In this document: positions 55,500-64,000 of the stretch, piece by piece | Layout: every line of letters starts with the position of its first letter | Position numbering within the stretch: the stretch's first letter is position 1 | Origin: Ceratotherium simum simum | Taxonomy: Eukaryota; Chordata; Mammalia; Perissodactyla; Rhinocerotidae | Reading direction: 5' to 3' | DNA: 64,000 nt | NCBI RefSeq assembly: GCF_000283155.1 | Contig: NW_004454180.1 | Span: 18,298,640 to 18,362,639 of the forward strand | The notes under the pieces: model-generated | The model's database searches: none | Told to the model about the DNA's origin: nothing | The model's input: the letters and a program-made list of their open reading frames with translations, nothing else | Position numbers and translations under genes: made by a program

Positions 55500-56857
55500 C
55501 AGCACACTGTGTAAAGAGACTGCGTGACATCCTAAAGGCAACGGGAGTGATGATCTTCCCGAGGCTACATTACACGGGGGATAGGAGTATAGTTCTACGT
55601 GTATCTAATATACACTGAGCTCAGTAGGAACTATACAGCACAACTGGACAAATTCTTTCAAGCTGTGAGGCTCTCCCTCTCCCACAAATGTACATTTCTC
55701 TAAGGGGACATGAGTAGAAATTGGTTGAAAAACACAATGCCAAATGGTCCCTGTGTCCAGGACCCAGGGTCCCTATGGTTCAAGGCTTTATACTTCCTGG
55801 GCGTGTCACATGAAACTCGTTCTTAATCTAGTAAAGGGTGGACGTAAGCAAAGAAGATATGGAAGGAAAGCAGCTTAAAAAACTCACTACTCAGCAAAAA
55901 ACAAGCCAAGACCTTCCAAGGAAGGGCAAATAGACAGCTAACCAAATTGGGACCTGGGGAATTCAGGAAAGTGATGGAAATGTAAAGAGGCCTATGTTCC
56001 AATATCAAATTTGAATTGGAACTATCTGGACAAAGTCATGACTTTTTAAAACATATTTTTCCAGGCGCTGGCCTGGAAGCAGTGAGAGCCCAGATACCAT
56101 GAGCACCCCAGCGCCCACAGGCTGATCTCTCTACACCACTAGCAGGGACAGGGCTCCTTGGGAAAACAGCTGGTTGTCTGTCTGGGACAGGAGACACAAA
56201 GGTAAGCGAGGACATCCCACTGTGCCAGACAGCAAGGAGGCATCAAACACTAATAGGGTCACGTGGAAGGACACAGGCGCCAGCCTAATGCAGTCCCTTG
56301 ACCCAACGTGAGTATCAAGAAGCATAAAAACGACTTTACGTAATTACGATACATGGAGTTTTTTAAAAAAAAATCATCAGTCCTCAATGATTTTCAAAAA
56401 CTGGGGTGGGGAGACACTTTTCAGTAGAAGTGATTAAATTAGAATGTCATCATTTTGCAGCCTGCTGTGTAATAACTGATTCAGGCAAAAGCACTGAGTG
56501 GAAGCCTGTTTGGGGAAGAGGATCTATGCAAAACATCCAAGCGTCTGCACAGACCACTCAGCAGTAACAGATGGGAAAACAATGTGCTTTGACAGAGGCG
56601 AGGAGGACGGTCACCGCACATGGTCAGTGTTAGCATCCCCGCCAGTGGGACCACTTGACCTCCACGTACAACAAAGCAGGGAGCACACAGCTTCACCTAT
56701 CCAGGATTCCGGCCACCAACGTTCAAGCATCGGCCTAAGAGCAGGCACAAGGGACAGAGGAACCAGCACATCACTGGGAGAAAGGAGTCCGACAGATTCA
56801 GAACATGCGACCTTCCACAAGCAAACTAGCGTGTGCTCTCCAAATCGTCCACATCAT
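55500..56857. other. Unassigned unique sequence
   Basis: No repeat family recognised with confidence. A/T-rich text near 55800-56060 could be a diverged element. Overlapping open frames at 56498-56896 lack domains. Confidence 0.4.
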
Positions 56858-56858
56858 G

Positions 56859-56882
56859 GCGGGGATGGGGCGGGGGGGGTGG
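56859..56882 (+). repeat. G-rich, quadruplex-capable run
   Basis: GGGG-AT-GGGG-C-GGGGGGGG followed by T and GG. The eight-G block can supply the third and fourth runs, so it also fits a G-quadruplex motif. Confidence 0.85.
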
Positions 56883-56884
56883 AG

Positions 56885-57330
56885 GTTCTGGATTAAAGAA
56901 ACCAAACGGTTACAACAACCAAATTGATGAGTGAACTTTGACTGGATCCTGGTTTGGGGAGAAGAAAGGAATAAAGCACACTTTGGGGAGACCTGGAGAA
57001 GAGTGACTATCCAGTAAACATCCAACGATGTTACAGGATCGCTATAAATTGCTGTGTAAGAACAGCATGGCCGCTATGTAGAAGAACGCCATTCTTCTCA
57101 GGAGACGGGTGTTCAAGTATTGGGTGGGGGGAAATGTCACGATGTCAACAACTTATTTTCAAACTGTTGAGCAAACAATTTTATAAAAAGCTTGTGTAGG
57201 GGGCAGAGAGAAAGAGAACAAGAAACATTAACAACGGTTGAGTCTGGATGGAGAGTTTATATGTGTCTGCTGTGCACACCTTCAACTTTTTTACATACTT
57301 GGAAACTTTCAGGATGGTAGGATGAGGGAA
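56885..57330 (+). mobile_element. Ancient interspersed repeat, 3' portion, family not assigned
   Basis: The series 'ggttctggattaaagaaacc', 'gactggatcctggtttgggg', 'aaatgtcacgatgtcaacaa', 'cttattttcaaactgttgag', 'gagagaaagagaacaagaaa', 'cattaacaacggttgagtct' and 'ttcaacttttttacatactt' is one I recognise as a common mammalian repeat 3' region, probably LINE-related. I cannot name the family by eye. Non-coding. Confidence 0.55.
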
Positions 57331-57724
57331 AATAAAGAGGGCCGCATTGGCAGGATGGTGCAGAATAACAGGTCTCAGGGAAAGCCCAACTATGCAACAC
57401 CCCCAAAGTTCCCGATGCATGAGGCTTCTCAGTCTCCTGAATTCCCTGAAATTCCATACCTGCTGGAGTCAGGGCGGCTCCTCTAAGACTCTATAAGACA
57501 GCTTGCTGCCACTCTTGCCACGCCCTCAGGTTCACAAGCTGAGCTCACAGAAAGTAGGTCTTTCACAGTGAGCCATTAGCTCAAAGCAATGCAACACATC
57601 TCTGGGGGAGTAAATAAGAATGGGGTCTCCTGACCACACATTTGCCAGACTCTACTCCGTACATTCTCAGTCATTGTCGTGACCGCCCTGCAGGAGAGAG
57701 ACTGCTGCTGGCACTGTACAGATC
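57331..57724. other. Unassigned unique sequence
   Basis: Nothing recognised. Confidence 0.4.
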
Positions 57725-57735
57725 AAGAACAGACC

Positions 57736-57986
57736 CGATGGTGCAGCAAAGTTCATGCGCTCTGCTTCGGCAGACCAGGGTTCACAGGTTTGGATCCCGA
57801 GTGTGGACCTACACACCGCTTATCAAGCCATGCTGTGGCCACCATCCCACATATAAAGTAGAAGCAGATGAGCTTGGATGTTAGCCCAGGGTCAGTCTCC
57901 CTCAGCGAGAGGAGGAGGATTGGCAACAGATGTTAGCTCAGGGCTCATCTTCCTCACAAAAAAAAAAAAAACAAAAAAAACAAAAA
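57736..57986 (+). mobile_element. ERE SINE, sense, slightly 5' truncated
   Basis: Starts at 'cgatggtgcagcaaagttca' (the first few bases of the ERE are missing), has a degraded B box 'gtttggatcccgagtgtgga', then 'cccacatataaagtagaagc', two 'gatgttagc' blocks and an A-rich tail with C interruptions. Target duplications 'aagaacagacc' (57725-57735) and 'aagaacggacc' (57987-57997) differ by one base. Confidence 0.94.
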
Positions 57987-58862
57987 AAGAACGGACCTCA
58001 GGAAGGTCAACAGGTGTCAGGGCCACAAGGAAGTGACCAGCTGGGCACTGAATACAGGCTGATCTGCTACAAGCCTGTGAGGTCTCCACAACCCCACTCA
58101 CTCTGCGGTGTAGGCAGGGGCCCTCCCACTCTAGGTGAGGCCTCTGGGCACGGTGGCATCCACATGCCCTGGGGATTTCTGTGCACAGGAAGATGGGGCC
58201 CCATGAAGGGAGTCCCCTCTGCCGGACATAGCACATTCAAGGAGTGTATTTATAACAGCACACACATCCACAGGAAGAGAAAGGAAAGGGAGAAAGACCT
58301 CAAAATCATTCACCAAAAATGTAGGAGGAAACCGAGGACGACTGAAATGCAACCAAATCCTGATGTTCACCAACTTACACCAAAAATGTTGGAGGCAGGC
58401 ACATTTGGGGGGGCCCGCCTGAGCTGTCTGATGCAGCTGTCCCCTGGTCCTTGGATATGGCGCCCGAGTTTCCTTGACGAGAAACAGGGCATCGGGGGCG
58501 AAACACACACAGCTCTCACCAGGCGGGACATGGAATCCGTCTCCGCCCTCTGGAACTGGCCCATGTGTTTGCAATTAGGCAGCAGCCCGCCCTGGCAGGA
58601 GGGGAGGGCCCAGCGAGGCCTCTTGCCAGCCGTAATTTCTTCTCTGCCAAAACAAGGCCCCCTTAACCCAGTGAACAGCACTGCCCACAGGGCACCCCCA
58701 GTCCTCCGGCCTCCAGGAAATGAAGGGAAGAGGGAGCTCTGGGCTTCATTCACGTGCCCCAAGTCAGACAGGCCACATGGCTGGGCCCCTGAACATTTCT
58801 TTGTGGCCTCAAGGAAGCCAGTGACAAATAACATGTGTCTTTTCAGACCTAGGGGACAATAA
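57930..58862 (+). other. Longest open frame in the window (310 codons), probably non-coding
   Basis: The first ATG lies inside the ERE tail, whose A run gives a Lys/Gln-rich start. The remainder crosses unique G/C-rich DNA and ends at 58862. The antisense strand is open for 257 codons over 58367-59140. No domain, signal peptide or repeat is visible, and there is no promoter or splice evidence. I think this is chance openness in G/C-rich sequence, and I would need RNA evidence to change that. Confidence 0.1.
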
Positions 58863-59794
58863 GAAAAACACGCACATCTGTTTCCACCACTGGCAACAAG
58901 TCTGTAATACACAGAAGCCCTTATAACCAGACCCCCTCCCCGGATGTGGAAGAAAGCCTTCGGGAGTCCTGCAAGACTGGTCACCAGCAATAAAGTAAAA
59001 CCTGCACTCAGCCACTTGTCCCCACACAAGAGCAGATGCTCCGAGGCGCGAGACCGTGAGTTCAGGACCGGCCCAGACCACACGTCCAGCCTGGATAATT
59101 CGTGCTGAGGGATCAGGCATTTTCCAAACCTGCTGGGCAAACTGGTAGGTCCTGCTCACATTTAACTGGCCTCGAATCAGTCTGGGGTACAGACACGCAA
59201 CAGAAAACCATCTGAGATCTTGCGCTTGGAAGACCTGGAGCTACCACTCCCCAAACTCTTCACAAAGATTTCTACAGGAATATCCCGCCTGAGACTAGGG
59301 ATGGGGTGAGGAGGCAGCTTTGAGGAACACCCCAACTCCCATCTTTTGGGATGCCCTGAGAGACAGGGAACCTCTCCAATAACGGGGACACCAATCACAT
59401 GCATATCTTTCTAAATCACAGGACTTTGAATCAGCTCTGAATTGGACTGTGAAAAGAGAAGCATCAATTTAGCAAAGCCGCAGAGAATCCTCAGATTTTC
59501 TCCACGGCCACAAACTGCTGACTAGGACAAACACTCTGACTTTCAGCAGGGAAAAGGAAGGGAAGGTCCTCCCTTCAGCAAATACACCAGTGAAAGGCTT
59601 TATGGCTCATTAAGTCCGCTGTGATCCCCAGGCGCGAGGGACAGAGCCTTTCAGGTCCTCTCCCTCGTGGCTTCCATGAAAATCTAATTGAGTGGGACAA
59701 CGGGAAGGTGCACAGGGCAGTTCTGGCCCCTGGCTGGCGGGGAAATAACTGCTTTTCCAGGAGGGAATGCTGCCATCATTGTTGTAGATGTCCT
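57998..59794. other. Unassigned unique sequence
   Basis: No repeat family recognised. Long open frames on both strands between 57930 and 59140 are listed separately. The interval 59140-59790 shows nothing further. Confidence 0.4.
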
Positions 59795-59898
59795 ACGGTT
59801 TTGCTCCCTGGGTTCAAATCCCAGCTCAGCCACGTAGTTCGAACAGGTACCCGGAGTCAGGGGCACTGCTTGGTGCAGAGTAAGCACTCAGTATGTCG
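59795..59898 (+). mobile_element. MIR SINE fragment with internal deletion
   Basis: 'ccctgggttcaaatcccagc' and 'tcagccacgtagttcgaaca' match the tRNA-side MIR text. 'cactgcttggtgcagagtaa' and 'gcactcagta' match its 3' part. The middle is missing. Confidence 0.65.
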
Positions 59899-61330
59899 TA
59901 GTTGAACAGATGAATATTATGTTGTAAACATTTTCCCATATCATTATAGATAATATTATACCATGAAGATTTTACTGTATCATCATTCTTTGAAAATGTG
60001 ATTTTTCCAATGTCTACAAAATACTTCTCTACGTAGCCCATAAAGTTCACTTAACTATTCTACTACCCAACACTCAGACTATTTCTCATCGCTAACTGCA
60101 CCAAATAAAGCTACAATAAACATCCCTGTCTGTAACTCTTTGTTTATTTCTCTCCCCACAGCCTCAGGACAGATTCCTAGAAGGGAAAGCATTGGGTAGA
60201 AAGGCCGCTCCAGTTCACACATCTACCAGTAGCGTACAAGAATAGAATTTTTTAAAATTTTGCAATCTGATAGCCAAAAAGTAGTCCGTCATTAAGCTTC
60301 ATTTCTATTTCTGGATTTTGAAGGATTCTGAGGCTTTTAAATTTCTGTATCGCCCATTAGTCTTTTTCTCCTGCAAATTCACTAGTGCCCTTTGCCTTTT
60401 CTCCCACTAGCAGTCGGCACTTGGGGCAGAACCATATTGTTTTAGCGTTTGCAGCTTTATAATGTATTTTAAAACACAGCAATGATCTCCTTTTACCACT
60501 TTTCATACTCAAAATTTTCTTAGCCATTCACCGTTTATTTATTCTTCCAGATGGGCCGTAGGGTCCTTTTGTCCAGCGTCCCCCAAAAGTCCCACTGGAA
60601 CCTGGACTGAGATTATTTTAAATGTTTGTTACCCTGGGAGGAACTGACATCTTTAAAACATTTAGTCTTCTAGAGCATGAATAAATTACTGTCCTTTTTT
60701 AAAATTTCATTACTCTAACATGCTGTCATATCCTTTGGTAAAGTTTTTAGGTTACTTTAATAGGAAGTACACATTTTTGATGGTATGGTGGTATGGTTTA
60801 TCTGTTTTTTATTTTTGCTATGGAATTTTTCCCCTATACAGCTTCTGATTATTGGTGATAAATAGGAAAGCTTTTCCAATATATTTTATCCAAACATATT
60901 AATAAATTTACTAATTAATTCTAAAAGTTTTTAGTCTATTTACTTGGGTTTTTAAGGTACACAGTGTCGTAAAAACAATAAATGCATCTTGTACAATCCA
61001 TTAAATCTCCCTCTTGTTTCTGTTTCATGTCTTAATACATTGGCAAGACTTACAGAACAACACACATAAGGCTTTTTTAATTGGCCTTGATATGAATGGG
61101 AATATCTGGGTTACACCACTAACATTTGTTTTTAGTTTGGCATAGATATTAATTAACATTACAAAAAGTTATCCTTCTGTCTCTAGTTTCCCATGGTTTT
61201 TTTTAAGGAGAAATTTGTGATTAATTTTCTTAGAATCCTTTTGGGCATCTTATAATTTCCCTATTTATAATGTCTAAATGATTACAGACATCAGAAAGTA
61301 AACACAAGCTGAGAATGAGGGAGAATTTCA
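59899..61330 (-). mobile_element. Inverted L1M: 3' UTR and 3' half of ORF2
   Basis: Plus-strand text is antisense L1. 59930-60140 resembles the 3' UTR ('aaataaagctacaataaaca', 'ttcctagaagggaaagcatt'), and 60600-61300 resembles antisense ORF2 ('aactgacatctttaaaacat', 'ctaattaattctaaaagttt', 'ttgtttctgtttcatgtctt'). Heavily decayed; all frames are broken. Confidence 0.7.
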
Positions 61331-62562
61331 TTTTCAAATGACCTCAAGGTATGGCTTAAATACACGCTAGCTAGAAGGGTCACACTGTCCCAGCTCTAGA
61401 AACCTGTGTGTGCAGTCACCTCCCTGAAGGGCATTCGGAGACAGACAAATTAACACTCGATGCCATTCTTATAAACATAGGGCCACATGTGCATGCACAT
61501 CTGTAATTAAACACAGATATCCCACAGCAGGCCACAAGCTCAGGTGTAATCTGTGAGTATTTCCACCTTTCTAAAACCACGTGAAAGAAAATTTGAAATA
61601 ATTAGAGCAAGGAGCGATGAAATGAAGGCACAGCCACGTTCTGGAACGCAGGTCAGCTGACCCCTTCTTACCAACGTGACCGGGATTCGTAGATGGTTGA
61701 TTGATGGAAGCCCATCTTATAACGAGGTGAAATCATGAAAAATGATGTACGCCTACAATAAATATTTTATTTTAACCTAAAACACATAAATGAACCATCA
61801 TTAATCAGCCTCCTGATAGAGAGCCCAGGCTCTTTCTTTGAGTAAAAATCTACTGATTTCTGTTTACATTAATTTCTTCGCAAATCACATATATTATATC
61901 ATCTATTTCCTGGGTTTGATTTCTTTAAAGCGATGTGTTTACATATCCCTATGAACCTGAGCAGAGAAAACTCTGATCAATTTTCATTATGACTCAGAGC
62001 TAATTCAACAGCAATTGTTTTAACAAGTTTTCCCTCATTGTGTATTTTCAAAGCATTCAACTTGAGTTTTCCTTTCTTTTCATACTGTATCCTCTTGGAC
62101 TTACGGGTTACATAATGAAGTTATATGTGTGTGTGTGATGACAAGCACAGCTCCTGGAAGCAGGTTTGGGAAGACACACAGCTAACGACACACAGCCCCA
62201 CTGGGGAAGCAGAAACGTGGATCCACAGGGGGAGAGGGACCCAGCAGCCTCCCGTGCTGCTGTGCTGTGGGTAACCATCGGTTTATTTACAGAGGGAACA
62301 GAGCTTCTAGTTTATTTTGCAGCCATTACAAAGAATAGGCAAGAATTAACATCCAGTCCTTGAAGTAAACGATGTTTGTGTTGCCATATTAAAAGAAAAA
62401 AACAAGTTCTTTTTAAAAAGTTAATATGAACACTTACCAAAAAAAAAAAATTGTTTTTGTATACATAGAGAAAAAACTTGGAAAGATAAACACCAAACTG
62501 TTACCAGTAACTACACTGGCCTTTGAGAAATGGGAAGGTAGAAACTGATATGACACACTGTT
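61331..62562. promoter_or_regulatory. Candidate conserved non-coding block
   Basis: No repeat recognised. 61740-62110 is A/T-rich with clustered homeodomain- and SOX-like words ('catcattaatcagcc', 'gtttacattaatttc', 'cagcaattgttttaac'). The texture suits a conserved element or enhancer. A short (TG)n lies near 62130. There is no evidence of function beyond composition and motifs. Confidence 0.22.
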
Positions 62563-62579
62563 TATGATTTGAATTTTTT
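62563..62579 (+). repeat. Target-site duplication, left copy, of an ERE
   Basis: The 17-mer 'tatgatttgaatttttt' recurs exactly at 62823-62839. Confidence 0.97.
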
Positions 62580-62822
62580 GTGTGTATGTGAGGAAGATTA
62601 GCCCTGAGCTAACATCTGTTGCCAATCCTCCTCTTTTTGCTAAGGAAGATTGGCCCTGGACTAACATCCGTGCCCATCTTCCTCTACTTTATATGCGGGA
62701 CGCATGTCACAGCATGGCTTGATAAGCAGTGCATGGGTCCACGCCCGGGATCCAAACCTGCCAACCCCGGGCCACCAAAGCAGAGCGTGCGAACTTAACC
62801 ACTACGCCACCAGGCCGGCCCC
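62580..62822 (-). mobile_element. ERE SINE, inverted, complete with exact duplication
   Basis: Plus-strand order: 'gtgaggaagattagccctga', 'gctaacatctgttgccaatc', 'ggaagattggccctggacta', 'tactttatatgcgggacgca', 'gcccgggatccaaacctgcc' (antisense B box) and 'cgccaccaggccggcccc' (antisense 5' end). Exact 17-bp duplications flank it. The expected poly-T is replaced by 'gtgtgtatg', so the tail has decayed or was primed differently. Confidence 0.96.
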
Positions 62823-62839
62823 TATGATTTGAATTTTTT

Positions 62840-63599
62840 AACAAAATTCATATTATTACTTTTGCAACATGCATATTTTTGCCATTTTTAAGAAAAAAGT
62901 TTTGGGGATGGATGAATCAAATGACTTCCTGGAAGGGATCAGTAGAGTTTAGCAGGAAAGAAACAAGGACTTCGTGCTGCCGTTTCTTAAGAGGCAGCTG
63001 TGCACACAACATCGCTCCTTTGAAGAAAAAGTAGGCAGAGCGGCTGCAGAGGAGGCCTGCACAGCCAGGAGAGACAGCCCCACCTCCCATCCCCGTAAAA
63101 AGACGCTCTGTGTGAAGCCAAGCGTTGACCTATGACGTCCTTGACTCAAGAGGAGAAATCCCAACCAGGAATCCCCAGACCAAAGACTCTGCGTTCAGCA
63201 CAGGTGTCCTGCCTGCCCTGTCTGGACTTTCGAACTGACTATGTGGCCACGGCAAGGCTGACCTCATAGAACTGGTGCGAGGAACGGAGCAAGCCCAAGG
63301 GAGGTACTCACAGTGCCCAGGACACGGGGGCCCTCAAGTCCATGTCATTCTGGGGAGAGGGCGTGTCCTTCTTTAGACTGACATTAGTACATTTTTCTAC
63401 TTTAAAATTTAAACATATCAATTAGCTACAGAAGAAAGCATTGATTATTTGTTTAAAGCATCAACAAGATGTTAAATTAAGCATTAAGATGGCAGAGAAA
63501 AGACCATGTGCTCCCCCCTGTGAAGGCCGGGTCCACGTGGCTGGCTACAGTCCAGCACTCAATCAAAGACGAAGCTATATGCTGTATGTCATTTATATC
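62840..63599. other. Unassigned unique sequence
   Basis: No repeat family recognised except A/T-rich text to about 62930. No gene recognised. Confidence 0.4.
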
Positions 63600-63855
63600 C
63601 ATTGCCCGCTGGCTTCAAGGAAGGGTCATCCCAGAAGATCTGGGTGGGCCTGACTGATCAGGGCAAGGCTCCCCTGAGGAGGAAGGAGTCCTCCTGCGAG
63701 CAGCAGCCTCAGCCCAGCCAGAGTCCAGCCTTTCCTCACGGCCCACCCCGTCGGGTCTCCACTTGCTCTGCTGTCCCACCAGCCAGTTCCTCACAATAAA
63801 TCTCTTCATACATATCTCCTGCTGGTTCTCTCTTGTTGAACCCCGACTGAAACAC
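63600..63855 (+). mobile_element. ERVL-MaLR LTR, 3' part (MLT1-like)
   Basis: 'agaagatctgggtgggcctg' with 'actgatcagggcaaggctcc', then 'caccagccagttcctcacaa', 'taaatctcttcatacatatc', 'tcctgctggttctctcttgt' and 'tgaaccccgactgaaaca' match the 3' half of MLT1-type LTRs, including the poly-A signal 'aataaa' and the terminal sequence. The 5' boundary is approximate. Confidence 0.6.
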
Positions 63856-64000
63856 TCCCTACATCACCCCAAAACAAAAGAGAAACAGAAATGCAACCTC
63901 CATCTTGGGAGAGACCAGGAGACTCCCACGCCCACACCTCAGTGGAGAAGGCTCCAGGTGTGGGTGAGGGAGGTCCCAGAGAAGAGGCTGCAGGGACGGC
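63856..64000. other. Unassigned sequence at right edge
   Basis: Nothing recognised before the window ends. Confidence 0.4.

Noticed and set aside
1..64000. CRISPR arrays, prophage, operons or other prokaryotic systems
   Set aside because: SINE, LINE, MaLR and MER content shows mammalian nuclear DNA. The tandem repeats lack unique spacers of regular length.

Overview
This window is mammalian nuclear DNA, almost certainly from a perissodactyl and most likely an equid (horse, ass or zebra). The diagnostic evidence is eight copies of the tRNA-derived equine repetitive element (ERE) SINE. They carry its hallmark ends (GGGGCCGGCC at the 5' end, GGTTCGGATCCC at the B box) and a tail in which 'gatgttagctcagggc' and 'aatcttcctca' recur. 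I saw no Alu, B1/B2, canine SINEC or bovine Bov-tA sequence. One 100-base run of N marks an assembly gap.

I found no convincing complete protein-coding gene, tRNA, rRNA or CRISPR array, and nothing bacterial. The window looks intergenic or deep-intronic. Layout from left to right:
- 1-2.2 kb: inverted, decayed L1M.
- 2.2-15 kb: mostly unique sequence carrying ERVL-MaLR solo LTRs, an L2 split by a small DNA transposon, L1 3' ends and CA/GA-rich DNA.
- 15-21.4 kb: ERE with the gap, a MaLR LTR, three short tandem repeats and a long L2 relic.
- 21.9-27.3 kb: near-full-length but dead L1M, interrupted by a younger L1 tail and two head-to-head EREs.
- 27.4-33.7 kb: MIR, a CpG-rich young-looking ERE, a conserved-looking unique block, a 28-bp minisatellite, MER20, MIR, one exon-like segment, a truncated ERE, and a class I LTR inserted in an L1.
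- 33.7-46.4 kb: MER5A copies, an L1 3' end, a purine-rich tract, a MaLR LTR and a long unique stretch.
- 46.4-64 kb: a variant-tail ERE, L2, MaLR LTRs, a TG-rich tract, tandem duplications, G-quadruplex motifs, two more EREs, an inverted L1M and a conserved-looking unique block.

Because there are no operons or pathways here, the useful annotation is the order of insertions. Oldest are L2, MIR, MER5A and MER20; then L1M bodies and MaLR LTRs; then younger L1 tails and the ERV1-type LTR; last the EREs. Target-site duplications (TSDs) support this order at several loci. The most gene-like signal is a 119-bp open segment at 30435-30553 with a pyrimidine-rich acceptor and a consensus donor. I rate it only as a candidate. 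I did not find a clearly new biological system.
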